From JAFALK01 sp036500605 (lineage in GTDB: Bacteria; Pseudomonadota; Gammaproteobacteria; Burkholderiales; Burkholderiaceae_C), in assembly GCA_036500605.1 (NCBI GenBank), contig DASYBU010000035.1, positions 47,771 to 111,770 on the forward strand: a stretch of 64,000 nt of DNA, read 5' to 3'. A model generated the notes under the pieces. That model saw only the letters and a list, made by a program, of their open reading frames with translations. It was not told the origin of the DNA and searched no databases. The first letter of the stretch is position 1, and each line of letters starts with the position of its first letter. Positions 1 to 7,908 of this stretch are shown one piece after another. The translations under genes were made by a program, and so were the position numbers.

Positions 1-419
1 ATGCCGTGGCCGGCGGTGACAGCCTGGACAGCAACAGCAGCGACTTGGCGCGCTGGAACTTCGACTTCTACATCGGCGGCAGCAACCTGATCAGCTATAC
101 CTACAAGCTGCTTGTCGATTTCGACCCAGCCACTGGCACGGACCTGTCGAACTACGTCAACATGTCAGGTCAAGTGGCGTTTGCTCCGCTCGGCCTCCAT
201 CGACAGGACTCGCTGAACCTGGGCCAGTTGCTGAGCAGCTTCGATCCCACGGCCCCTGGCCAATACGGCGTCGTGCTGGAAGCCCTGCAGAATGGACGTG
301 AAGTCGCCCGCTCATCGATCCTCATCGACGTGGGCAATGTGCCAGAGCCTGCCAGCTACGCCCTCGTCGGTATCGCACTCGCCGGCATGGGCGTCGCTGC
401 GCGCCGCCGCAAGGCCTGA
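1..419 (+). CDS. PEP-CTERM sorting domain protein, 5'-truncated by window edge
   Basis: The reading frame is open to the window start, so the N-terminus and signal peptide lie outside; a GTG at position 6 is very unlikely to be the true start. The visible part ends in a PEP-CTERM tail: a VPEP motif, a short hydrophobic helix and an RRRKA terminus. In known systems this tail targets secreted proteins to an exosortase for cleavage at the inner membrane. The visible region aligns over its length with residues from about 90 onward of the gene at 1233-1907: both share WNFDF, a YTYKL segment, GTDLS and a VDVGN/IDVGN stretch before the tail. The two are therefore tandem paralogues. The ectodomain family is unrecognised and the function unknown. 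A strong terminator follows the stop. Confidence 0.85.
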   Translation, partial: AVAGGDSLDSNSSDLARWNFDFYIGGSNLISYTYKLLVDFDPATGTDLSNYVNMSGQVAFAPLGLHRQDSLNLGQLLSSFDPTAPGQYGVVLEALQNGREVARSSILIDVGNVPEPASYALVGIALAGMGVAARRRKA

Positions 420-440
420 GCTTCACGGCTCACGACAGGA

Positions 441-463
441 AGCCCGGTTCTCCGGGCTTTTTT
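441..463 (+). terminator. Rho-independent terminator of the first PEP-CTERM gene
   Basis: A perfect 7-bp stem (AGCCCGG/CCGGGCT) with a TTCT loop is followed by five T. It lies 22 bases after the stop and touches the stop codon of the opposing metallopeptidase gene. It is nearly identical to the hairpin at 1948-1973. Confidence 0.9.
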
Positions 464-978
464 CATGGGCCTTCGCGGGCTTGAGCTGCGTCCGCGTCCC
501 GCTGCGTCAACCACAGCCGCAGGTCGAATTCGAGCTGCGCGTAGTCCGGCTCCATGTGCTGACAGAGCTGATAGAAGGCCTTGTCATGCTCGAGCTCGCG
601 CAGATGCGCCAGCTCATGCACGACGATCATCCGCAGAAACTCGGCCGGCGCCTCCCGGAAAAGCGTGGCCACGCGGATCTCGCGTCGCATCTTGGTCTTG
701 CTGCCCTGCTGCACCGTTCGCCGGGTGTGCGTGCCCAGCGCGTGCTGGATGATCTTCAGCTTGGCGTCGAAGCTCACGCTGTTGAGCGGCGGCGCATTGC
801 GCAGATAGCGTGCCTTGAGCTCTTGCGTGTAGTCGAACAGGGCCTTGTCGCTGCGGACCTCATGACCCTTCGGATATCGGCGCGCCAGGACTTCACCAAG
901 GCGCCCTTCGGCCAGCAGGCTCGCGGCCTGTTGACACAGTTCAGGCGGATAGCCCTGGAGGTATTTGAGCGGGTTCAA
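463..978 (-). CDS. YgjP-like M48-type zinc metallopeptidase domain protein
   Basis: This is a 171-residue predicted cytoplasmic protein with the YgjP/DUF45 signature. A HELAH zinc-binding motif lies at residues 121-125, a third likely ligand His at 131, and the following KAFYQLCQHMEPDY segment is typical of the family. Close relatives are annotated as M48-family or YgjP-like metallopeptidases; their substrates are mostly unknown. The length is close to the family norm, although the N-terminal half is more variable than the catalytic core. The gene sits alone on the minus strand between two paralogous PEP-CTERM genes and ends inside the terminator of the upstream one. No signal peptide is visible, so a link to PEP-CTERM export is not supported by anything except position. 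Confidence 0.88.
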   Translation of the reverse strand: MNPLKYLQGYPPELCQQAASLLAEGRLGEVLARRYPKGHEVRSDKALFDYTQELKARYLRNAPPLNSVSFDAKLKIIQHALGTHTRRTVQQGSKTKMRREIRVATLFREAPAEFLRMIVVHELAHLRELEHDKAFYQLCQHMEPDYAQLEFDLRLWLTQRDADAAQAREGP

Positions 979-1176
979 GAGGAGGAATGTAGGCGGAATT
1001 CGCGGCCTCCGGGGGGCCCGCCAAACCCGGGCAACCTTAGGAGCGCTTGCAGAAGTCGTTATCGGGGGTTTCCCAGGTGTCGGAAAGCTTTACGAAAGAC
1101 TTGGTCGCGCGCAGGGTGTTCGGGAATAACGGCTGTATGTCATTGATTTGTCTAGTCAATTCTATGGAAATATCAA

Positions 1177-1193
1177 CTGGCACGGGCCTTGCT
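1177..1193 (+). promoter_or_regulatory. Sigma-54 (RpoN) -24/-12 promoter
   Basis: CTGGCACGGGCCTTGCT matches the RpoN consensus (YTGGCACGrNNNTTGCW) at every defined position. GG is at 1179-1180, GC at 1191-1192, and the spacing is exactly 10. The expected transcription start is near 1204, giving a leader of about 29 bases before the ATG at 1233. An inverted repeat (ATTGA-N9-TCAAT, 1142-1160) just upstream could bind an activator, but this is speculative. Confidence 0.9.
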
Positions 1194-1232
1194 CAGATTG
1201 ATACATCCGCAATTTCATCTAGGGATTGACCC

Positions 1233-1907
1233 ATGAAGAGCTTCAGCCGTATCGCCATCGCCGCCGCCGCCCTGACCGTCGCCAGCCTGAGCCAAGCCGC
1301 CGCGCTGGTGCCGAGCTTCGACAACTTTGGCGCCAACGCCCCATCGAACGACTTCGCCTCGCCGGGCATGTCGATCTCGACCGACAACGTCGCCATGACC
1401 AGCTATGACGGCGGCAACGGCGCGCTGTTCCTGTCGGCCACGCCGCGCTATTCGTCGCCGGCCCTGACCAACGACGGCAAAGGCACCTTCCACGCCGCGA
1501 CCGGCGGCAACGGCGAAGGCAACACCTTCGGCCGCACCAACCTCGCCCAGTGGAACTTCGACTTCGAGATCAACCGCGGCGAAACGGACTACACCTACAA
1601 GCTCTTTGTCGACCTCGACGCTGGCTTAGGCACTGACCTGAGCCAGTACGCCGTCTTCACGATGGACCCGTCGGCCTCCGACTCGTCGAATCTGGGCTTC
1701 TTCAGCACGCTGTTCAACCCGAACGCTGATGGCGAATACGGCTTCATGCTGGCCGCCTTTGACGATGCCGGCCTGCAAGTAGCCGACGTGTCGATCCTGG
1801 TTGACGTGGGCAACCCCACTTCCAACGTGCCTGAGCCCGCTGGCCTGGCCCTGGTCGGCATCGCGCTGGCCGGTGCTGGCTTCGCATCGCGCCGCCGCAA
1901 GGCCTGA
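1233..1907 (+). CDS. PEP-CTERM sorting domain protein
   Basis: This 224-residue secreted protein starts with a classic signal peptide (KSFSRIAIAAAALTVASLS, then QAAA) and ends with a PEP-CTERM tail: VPEP at about 199-202, a hydrophobic helix and RRRKA. The middle domain is rich in Asn, Asp, Gly and aromatic residues and is not a family I recognise. It is a paralogue of the truncated gene at the window start. Expression is predicted to be RpoN-dependent from the -24/-12 promoter 40-56 bases upstream. PEP-CTERM genes in floc- or biofilm-forming betaproteobacteria are known to be under PrsK/PrsR-RpoN control, which would fit. No exosortase is encoded in this window, so the sorting enzyme must be elsewhere. 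An AGGGA lies 7 bases before the ATG. The gene ends at its own terminator. Confidence 0.9.
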   Translation: MKSFSRIAIAAAALTVASLSQAAALVPSFDNFGANAPSNDFASPGMSISTDNVAMTSYDGGNGALFLSATPRYSSPALTNDGKGTFHAATGGNGEGNTFGRTNLAQWNFDFEINRGETDYTYKLFVDLDAGLGTDLSQYAVFTMDPSASDSSNLGFFSTLFNPNADGEYGFMLAAFDDAGLQVADVSILVDVGNPTSNVPEPAGLALVGIALAGAGFASRRRKA

Positions 1908-1947
1908 GCCCTGATCTGATTGAAGCTGAGCGCGTCAGCACTCCAGC

Positions 1948-1973
1948 AAAAGCCCGGTTCGCCGGGCTTTTTT
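1948..1973 (+). terminator. Rho-independent terminator
   Basis: The stem AGCCCGG/CCGGGCT (1951-1957/1962-1968) has a TTCG tetraloop, AAA before and five or more T after. It separates the PEP-CTERM gene from nadA, whose ATG lies 24 bases further on. Confidence 0.9.
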
Positions 1974-1996
1974 GCGTCTGCATTAGAGTTCCGCCC

Positions 1997-3106
1997 ATGA
2001 TCGAACAAACCGTCTCTTTTGACTACGACTTGCAGGACGCCTCGGGCGCCACTTGCACGGCCCACGCCTGGGCCAAGGTGCCTGCGCCGCTGAACAAGGA
2101 TCAACGTTCTGAGCTGAAGGCTCGCGCCGCCGCTCTGCTCAAGAAACACAACGCCGTGCTGGTGGCGCACTACTACGTGGACGGCGATCTGCAAGACCTC
2201 GCGCTGGAGACCGGTGGTTGCGTGGCCGACTCGCTCGAGATGGCACGTTTCGGCCGCGATCACGAGGCCCGGACGTTGGTGGTGGCCGGCGTGCGCTTCA
2301 TGGGCGAAAGCTCCAAGATCCTCTCGCCGGACAAGCGCGTGCTGATGCCCGACCTGGACGCGACCTGCTCGCTCGACCTCGGCTGCCCGGCCGATCAGTT
2401 CGCGGCCTTCTGCGACGCCCATCCCGATCGCAAGGTCGTGGTCTACGCCAATACCAGCGCCGCCGTGAAGGCCCGCGCCGACTGGATGGTGACCAGTTCC
2501 TGCGCGCTTGAGATCGTGGCGCATTTGAAAGCCCAGGGCGAGAAGATCCTCTGGGCGCCCGATCGCCATCTCGGCCGCTACATCCAGGAGCAGACCGGCG
2601 CGGACATGCTGATGTGGAACGGCGCCTGCATCGTGCACGACGAGTTCAAGGGCCTGGAGCTCGACCTGCTGCGCGAAAAGCACCCCGACGCGCAGATCCT
2701 CGTTCACCCCGAATCACCGCAGAGCGTGGTGGCACAGGCGCATGTGGTCGGTTCCACCTCAGCGCTGATCAAGGCGGTCGTCGAAGGCACGGCGCAGGAG
2801 TACATCGTCGCCACCGATAACGGCATCCTTCATCGCATGCGCCAACTCGCGCCCGGCAAGACGCTGATCGAGGCCCCGACGGCCGGCAACAGCGCCACCT
2901 GCAAGAGCTGCGCGCATTGCCCGTGGATGGCGATGAACGGCTTGCAAGGCGTGATCGACTGCTTGGAACAGGGCTACGGCGAGATCACCGTCGACGAACC
3001 GGTGCGCGTCAAGGCGCTGGGTTGCATCGAGCGCATGCTCGATTTCACGGCGGCGGTCAAGGCGGGCAAAATCCCCGGATTTGTGCCCCATCTCGGCGCC
3101 GCTTGA
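1997..3106 (+). CDS. nadA: Quinolinate synthase NadA
   Basis: NadA condenses iminoaspartate, the product of NadB, with dihydroxyacetone phosphate to give quinolinate in de novo NAD synthesis; it is a cytoplasmic [4Fe-4S] enzyme. The 369-residue sequence carries the expected cluster ligands: C124 in DATCSLDLGC, C210 in WNGACIVHDEF, and the C301-x2-C304-x2-C307 motif (CKSCAHCPWMAMN), whose last Cys is the usual ligand. The HYYVDGD and GVRFMGESSK substrate-site segments are also present. The length is typical of the longer NadA type. Its partner nadB lies 2.4 kb away on the other strand, separated by a ComFB-like gene and a foreign-looking lipoprotein, so the usual nadA-nadB operon is broken here. 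nadC is not in the window. The terminator just upstream makes an independent promoter likely. Confidence 0.97.
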   Translation: MIEQTVSFDYDLQDASGATCTAHAWAKVPAPLNKDQRSELKARAAALLKKHNAVLVAHYYVDGDLQDLALETGGCVADSLEMARFGRDHEARTLVVAGVRFMGESSKILSPDKRVLMPDLDATCSLDLGCPADQFAAFCDAHPDRKVVVYANTSAAVKARADWMVTSSCALEIVAHLKAQGEKILWAPDRHLGRYIQEQTGADMLMWNGACIVHDEFKGLELDLLREKHPDAQILVHPESPQSVVAQAHVVGSTSALIKAVVEGTAQEYIVATDNGILHRMRQLAPGKTLIEAPTAGNSATCKSCAHCPWMAMNGLQGVIDCLEQGYGEITVDEPVRVKALGCIERMLDFTAAVKAGKIPGFVPHLGAA

Positions 3107-3142
3107 AATTACAGTTGGCAAAGAATTCCCAGGAGACTCCTC

Positions 3143-3439
3143 ATGGCCACCTACGACTTCAGCTCGCTCTACAACCACCACGAACGCGAAGTGTTCGCCG
3201 CGGTGCTGGCCGCCACGGACAAGCACCCCAACCTGGCGCTGACCAACGACATCCTCTGCGACGTGGCCTGCGTCGCGCTGAACCGCCTGCCCCCGCGCTA
3301 CATCCGCCACGAGGTCGACTTCTCGTTCTACATGACCGGCTCGGAGCGCCAGGAGATCGACAACGCGATCAACGAGGCGGTGACGTTTGCGTATCAGTTC
3401 GTGGAGGCGCGGACGGCGCTGAGGAAGAACGCGGCTTAG
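3143..3439 (+). CDS. ComFB-family (late competence development) protein
   Basis: This is a 98-residue cytoplasmic protein. The segment YNHHEREVF near the N-terminus and the CDVACVALNRLPPRYIRHEVDF core are the signature of the ComFB family, which is named after a gene in the Bacillus comF operon. Some family members in other phyla have been reported to bind cyclic dinucleotides; whether this one does cannot be told from sequence. A good ribosome binding site (CAGGAGAC) lies 6-8 bases before the ATG, 36 bases after the nadA stop, so the two may be co-transcribed. No other competence gene is nearby. Confidence 0.85.
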   Translation: MATYDFSSLYNHHEREVFAAVLAATDKHPNLALTNDILCDVACVALNRLPPRYIRHEVDFSFYMTGSERQEIDNAINEAVTFAYQFVEARTALRKNAA

Positions 3440-3521
3440 CTGGCGATGGGGTCCTCATTCGCGCAGCCCCCACTCGGCGAAGCAGCAGGTAGCGGCCTGG
3501 TTGCTACTTGCCGCGCGGCCA

Positions 3522-5372
3522 TCAGTTGCATTGGCTCTTGGGCGTCAGGAACGTTGCTTCCGGGGTTGCGTTCGTAAGAGCCCCGTCGTTGTAATTGTTT
3601 TTATCTGATGGGTTTGTGAGCTCACAGGCTCCTGGCTTGTCCGTCGCGAGGTCATAGCGCGGTTTCGATGTGTCACCGCCATAGAGGCCCTGCAACGGTC
3701 GCCCACCGTTCCAAGCCCAGCCAGCAGCAATCGTCGCCCTCGACCCTGCAAACGAAATGCCCTTGCAATCCCGATTCGTAGAGGTATTCGTGGCCTGGAA
3801 GGGCCACGAAGTCTCGCTGTCCTGATTGGGGCCGCGCTGATCGACGACGTTGTTTTCAATTCGAGTGTCGTGGCCGCCCGAAACAGCGATCGCGACGTTG
3901 TTCGCCAAGACTACGGTGTTGTCGTGCACGTAGAAATATCCGGAGTCGTCGGTGACGTGGGTAGTTGGCCCATCCCCCACGTTGATACCGGCGCCGGTTG
4001 GACCCGACCCGGACCGCATGCCTCGAATTCTGTTGTATGCGATCTCGATGGGTGAATCAGCGCTCACGCCCATCGTCTCGTACATATTGATGTGATCCTC
4101 AACCCGGGCCGCACCGACAAAGACGGGCGGCGTGTAAGCCGCATCACTGACATTGCATGTGATCTTGGTCGTTCCGCTTCCGCCGCGTACTTCGTTGAAC
4201 TGAACGCCTGAGGCCTCGTAGCCAGTCTTGCGAATGTTGTAAACGTAGTTTCTGTCTATGACCAAGGGATGCAGCGCCTTAAAAACGGCCACTCCGATGC
4301 TCATGTCATGAATCACGTTCCGCTGCACCGTGATTCTTGAGGTTTTGTAGCCCCCATCAATAATCGAAACGCCTGTGTCACCAAGAGCATTGCTGGTTGT
4401 GCCGCAGGGTCCAATCTCTGAGTCCCGGATAGTGACATCCGTGACGCCTGAAGGAATGATGACGCACGGCCCGTTCTTGGACGTGATGTGCTTGTTGTGA
4501 ATGACTTGGTTGTTCATGGCGGTGATCGGCCCAACAAGATCCTTCCCTGCAATGTTGTCCGGTGTGGGGATTCCGGCGCTGGACGGCGAAACCCAGCAGA
4601 ACTTCTCCTCGTTCTTTGCGGGATCAGCAAGGCTTGTGTCATCGCAAACCATCCCGCCGTTGAAGATCATGGAGACGAACTTCTTCAGGGTGCCAATCCG
4701 AACTTCGCGAGCACCGGAGAACGGACATTGATTCCCTTTCCACCAGCCGGTACACCGCACCCAGCCCGTCCAACTGGGCGCCGACGTCTCGTCATACCAG
4801 CACTTCTTTGACGTCCCAGGGGCCGGATCGCCAAATGTCGAGTTGTCGCAGAGCACCGGGTCCGTAAACGTCCGAATGTAGAAGAAGGTCGTCGGATTCG
4901 GGTTGCCAGCCGAGTCAGCCACGCCGTACCGTACCCGTCGCGTGGTCGTTCCCAACGGTCCGGGAATTGTGCAAGTCTTGCCTTCGTCTGCACAAGCCTT
5001 CCACGAGGGCACGATTTCCGCGCCGTACCAGCAATGTTTTGCGACGCCCAATTTCGGGTCACCGAATACTTCGTTGCTACACGGCACAGAGCCGGTAAAC
5101 GTCCCCTTGAAATATTCGACGGCCGAGGGCTGCCCGTTGGCCTCAGCCACGGCGTAACGCACTTCGCGAGTTCCAATAAAGCTGCATGTCGTACCAGCGT
5201 CACCACAAGCCATCCATGACGGCGCCGCCACGATCAGCGCGTGCGCGCGAGCCTCGGTGCTTTGATGGGTGGCTAGCGCTTGCGAGCCACCGCCTCCCCC
5301 GCCACAGGCAGTTGCGAGCGCAGCAACAACAAGCGCAATGAATGTCCGGATCACGCGCAAGACCAACTTCAT
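3522..5372 (-). CDS. Lipoprotein with three Cys-rich repeats and a C-terminal parallel beta-helix
   Basis: I start this at the ATG at 5372, preceded by GGAGG, rather than at an ATG 16 codons upstream; it then begins with a lipoprotein signal (LVVAALATAC followed by six Gly). The mature protein has three tandem repeats of about 70 residues (roughly 45-260). Each opens with APSW, has paired Cys, an R(E/R)VRYG-like strand, and closes with FGDP...K-x-CWY. The C-terminal half (about 270-600) has the short Asn/Val-rich rungs of a right-handed beta-helix (NNQVIHN, RNVIHDM, NNVAIAV, ENNVVDQ), as in NosD, pectate-lyase-like or alginate-lyase folds. The likely role is surface carbohydrate binding or cleavage; the substrate is unknown. 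Base composition is visibly lower in G+C than all neighbours, which suggests acquisition by transfer. It stands alone between the ComFB-like gene and nadB. Confidence 0.8.
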   Translation of the reverse strand: MKLVLRVIRTFIALVVAALATACGGGGGGSQALATHQSTEARAHALIVAAPSWMACGDAGTTCSFIGTREVRYAVAEANGQPSAVEYFKGTFTGSVPCSNEVFGDPKLGVAKHCWYGAEIVPSWKACADEGKTCTIPGPLGTTTRRVRYGVADSAGNPNPTTFFYIRTFTDPVLCDNSTFGDPAPGTSKKCWYDETSAPSWTGWVRCTGWWKGNQCPFSGAREVRIGTLKKFVSMIFNGGMVCDDTSLADPAKNEEKFCWVSPSSAGIPTPDNIAGKDLVGPITAMNNQVIHNKHITSKNGPCVIIPSGVTDVTIRDSEIGPCGTTSNALGDTGVSIIDGGYKTSRITVQRNVIHDMSIGVAVFKALHPLVIDRNYVYNIRKTGYEASGVQFNEVRGGSGTTKITCNVSDAAYTPPVFVGAARVEDHINMYETMGVSADSPIEIAYNRIRGMRSGSGPTGAGINVGDGPTTHVTDDSGYFYVHDNTVVLANNVAIAVSGGHDTRIENNVVDQRGPNQDSETSWPFQATNTSTNRDCKGISFAGSRATIAAGWAWNGGRPLQGLYGGDTSKPRYDLATDKPGACELTNPSDKNNYNDGALTNATPEATFLTPKSQCN

Positions 5373-5518
5373 ATCATCCTCCGTGGGTTCGTGAACAGCA
5401 TCGTGCCGCCACAGCGCCAAAGAGATATGAGAGCTTTCTAGAAACGCTTTTCAGGGACCAGAAGAGAAATGGCCGACGGCCGTGTCGACAAGCATCAGAG
5501 TTGACATCGCTCCGCGAT

Positions 5519-7108
5519 TTATCGCCGCTGCTCCGACACCAACACCGTCGGCAAGCTCGCCGGCAAGGTATTCGGATAGTCACGGCTGTAATGCAACCCG
5601 CGGCTCTCGCGGCGCAGCAGTGCTGAGCGCACGATCAGCTCGGCGCAGTCGACCAGGTTGCGCAGTTCCAGCAGGTCGCGATTGACGCGGAAGTTGGCGT
5701 AGTAGTCGTCGATCTCGCCGCGCAGCATCTCGATGCGGTGCAGCGCGCGCTCCAGGCGCTTGGTGGTGCGCACGATGCCCACGTAGTTCCACATCAGGAG
5801 GCGCAGTTCGTCCCAGTTGTGGGCGATCACGACCTGCTCGTCGGCGTTCTCGACCTGGCTTTCATCCCAGGCCGGCAGCGGTGCGGGCGGTGCCTCGTCG
5901 TGCGTCAGGATGTCGTCCGCACAGGAGCGGCCCAGCACCACGCATTCGAGCAGCGAATTGCTAGCCAGACGGTTCGCGCCATGCAGGCCGCTGTAGCCGG
6001 TCTCGCCGATCGCATAGAGGCCCGGCAGATCTGCGCGGCCCTGGCTGTTGGCCACCACGCCGCCGCAGGTGAAGTGCACCGCCGGCACGACCGGGATCGG
6101 CTGGCGCGCGATGTCGATGCCCAGGGCCAGGCAGCGCGCGTGGATGGTCGGGAAATGTTCCTTGAGGAAGGCTTCGCCCAGATGCGTGGCGTCGAGCCAC
6201 ACGTGGTCGAGGCCGTGCTTCTTCATCTCGAAGTCGATCGCGCGGGCGACGATGTCGCGTGGCGCCAGTTCCAGGCGCGCATCGTGTGCGGCCATGAAGC
6301 GGGTACCGTCGGGCAACTTGAGATAGCCGCCCTCGCCGCGCAGCGCCTCGGTGATCAGGAAGCTGCGTTCCTGCGGGTGGTAGAGGCAGGTCGGATGGAA
6401 CTGGATGAATTCCATGTTCGCCACGCGGCAGCCTGCGCGCCAGGCCATCGCGATGCCGTCGCCGGTCGAGGTGTCGGGATTGGTCGTGTAGCGGTAGACC
6501 TTGCCCGCGCCACCCGTGGCCAGCACCACGGCACGCGCTGACACGGCCTCCACACGTTGCGCGTCAATGTCGAGCGCGTAGATGCCGTAGCAGCGGGCGG
6601 ATTCTTCGCGCTGCACATGACGCGAGGTGATCAGGTCCAGCGCCATCCAGCGTTCGCGCAGCGTGATGTTCGGGTGCGCCTTGGCGGCGGCCAGCAGTTG
6701 ATCGTGGATGGCCTTGCCCGTGGCATCGGCCGCATGCGCGATACGCCGCACCGCGTGGCCGCCTTCGCGCGTGAGGTGCAGGCCCAGCGGGCCTTCCTCA
6801 TCGGTCGTGAAGGGCACGCCCTGCGCCACCAGCCATTCGACGGCGGCCGCGCTGCGCTCCGCAATGTAGCGCGCCATGCCTTCATCGACGAGCCCGGCGC
6901 CGGCATCCTGCGTGTCGTGGACATGGCTCTCGATGCTGTCGTCACTGCCCAGCACGCCGACGATGCCGCCCTGCGCCCAGGCCGTGGCGCCCACCTCCAG
7001 CTCCCGTTTGGCCAGCACGACCACGGGAACATGGTCGGCCACATGCAGGGCCACGGTCAAACCGGCAAGGCCGGCACCGACGATCACGACGGGGGAGGAT
7101 TGAGGCAT
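5519..7108 (-). CDS. nadB: L-aspartate oxidase NadB
   Basis: NadB is a FAD enzyme oxidising L-aspartate to iminoaspartate, the first step of de novo NAD synthesis; NadA at 1997-3106 uses the product. The start at 7108 (MPQSSPVVIVGAGLAGLT) places the dinucleotide-binding GAGLAG at the N-terminus as in the family; the open frame continues 54 codons upstream, but that extension would overlap vapC. Other visible motifs are AQGGI, the LTREGGH active-site loop, FIQFHPTCLY and the C-terminal GLHGANRLASNSLLE flavin motif. At 529 residues the length is normal. The start lies only 8 bases after the vapC stop, with no clear Shine-Dalgarno sequence, so nadB expression probably depends on the toxin-antitoxin transcript. 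Confidence 0.97.
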   Translation of the reverse strand: MPQSSPVVIVGAGLAGLTVALHVADHVPVVVLAKRELEVGATAWAQGGIVGVLGSDDSIESHVHDTQDAGAGLVDEGMARYIAERSAAAVEWLVAQGVPFTTDEEGPLGLHLTREGGHAVRRIAHAADATGKAIHDQLLAAAKAHPNITLRERWMALDLITSRHVQREESARCYGIYALDIDAQRVEAVSARAVVLATGGAGKVYRYTTNPDTSTGDGIAMAWRAGCRVANMEFIQFHPTCLYHPQERSFLITEALRGEGGYLKLPDGTRFMAAHDARLELAPRDIVARAIDFEMKKHGLDHVWLDATHLGEAFLKEHFPTIHARCLALGIDIARQPIPVVPAVHFTCGGVVANSQGRADLPGLYAIGETGYSGLHGANRLASNSLLECVVLGRSCADDILTHDEAPPAPLPAWDESQVENADEQVVIAHNWDELRLLMWNYVGIVRTTKRLERALHRIEMLRGEIDDYYANFRVNRDLLELRNLVDCAELIVRSALLRRESRGLHYSRDYPNTLPASLPTVLVSEQRR

Positions 7109-7116
7109 GCGGGATT

Positions 7117-7617
7117 CTAGGCAGTAGGCAATTGCAGGACACGCGACAGGGGGAAGCGCTTGAAGTCGGCATCGAAAGTCACAAGGCGAAGCCCGGCGGA
7201 TTCGGCCTGCGCGGCCAACCAGGCATCGGGCCACAACCGGGCAGGCATGGGAGGCTTGGCGCCTACCCAAGCAGCGAGCAAGGCATCCGAAGTTTCGCGA
7301 TCAACCAGAAGACCAACGCCGGGCTGTTCGCGCAGCTGGCGATACACGTCAAAGGCGGCGGCCAGATCCAGCACGCCTGCGCCCATGACTTTGGGCTGAC
7401 AGAGCAGGCGCACCAGGCCCAGCATGGTGGCGCGATTGAAATGCACTCTGTAGCCGGCAGCACGCAAGCTCTCGCATTCGGCCCAGTATTGGCGCGCGAT
7501 GGCGTGGTGCGGGTGATCTTCAATGACCAGCGCGAGCCAGATGTTCAGATCGGGGAGATCGCCACCCAGCGTCCAATTCGGCGAAGGCTCAGCCGCGTGG
7601 AGAACCGTCGCGCTCAT
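7117..7617 (-). CDS. VapC-type PIN-domain ribonuclease toxin
   Basis: This 166-residue PIN-domain protein has the acidic residues expected of a Mg-dependent RNase: DLNIWLAL near residue 23, a glutamate-bearing DRETSDALL stretch, and the C-terminal DAWLAAQAESAGLRLVTFDADF block that ends the PIN fold. It belongs to the toxin subfamily annotated as TA-system VapC ribonuclease, which is slightly longer than the 130-residue norm. Its start overlaps the antitoxin stop by four bases (ATGA), the usual arrangement for translationally coupled toxin-antitoxin genes. The RNA target is unknown. It lies directly upstream of nadB on the same strand. Confidence 0.88.
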   Translation of the reverse strand: MSATVLHAAEPSPNWTLGGDLPDLNIWLALVIEDHPHHAIARQYWAECESLRAAGYRVHFNRATMLGLVRLLCQPKVMGAGVLDLAAAFDVYRQLREQPGVGLLVDRETSDALLAAWVGAKPPMPARLWPDAWLAAQAESAGLRLVTFDADFKRFPLSRVLQLPTA

Positions 7618-7844
7618 TCCTCGGCCAATTCGCTCAGCGCGGCGTGGCTCAGATGCTTGCTCGCCAGCTTGGCGCCCAGGCGAAGCGTCGGCAGGGGTGG
7701 CGCCGCCACGGGAGCGACGGCCGGTGCGCGCAGACCGCGCTCAAGCAGCTCGAGCGTGAGATCGCGAAGGCTCCGCCCTTCCATCGCAGCGCGGGCCTTG
7801 AGATGGCGCATCAGCTCGTCGGGAAGGTCGAAGGTGGTTCGCAT
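7614..7844 (-). CDS. VapB/FitA-type ribbon-helix-helix antitoxin
   Basis: This 76-residue protein opens with the ribbon-helix-helix pattern MRTTFDLPDELMRHLKARAA followed by GRSLRDLTLELLERGL, typical of antitoxins that dimerise and bind their own promoter. The Pro/Ala-rich linker and short C-terminal segment would wrap the VapC active site. It is the first gene of the vapBC pair. A palindrome 13-24 bases upstream of its start is a likely autoregulatory operator. Confidence 0.88.
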   Translation of the reverse strand: MRTTFDLPDELMRHLKARAAMEGRSLRDLTLELLERGLRAPAVAPVAAPPLPTLRLGAKLASKHLSHAALSELAEE

Positions 7845-7856
7845 AAAAGCAATTTA

Positions 7857-7868
7857 GCATATTTATGC
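7857..7868. promoter_or_regulatory. Candidate VapB operator palindrome
   Basis: GCATA-TT-TATGC is an inverted repeat in a short AT-rich stretch directly upstream of vapB, set in otherwise GC-rich DNA. Position and symmetry fit the autoregulatory operator of a ribbon-helix-helix antitoxin. No binding data can be inferred. Confidence 0.5.
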
Positions 7869-7908
7869 AATTGTGACTTTCTTGAGGCCGGTGCGACTCC
7901 TTCGGCCT

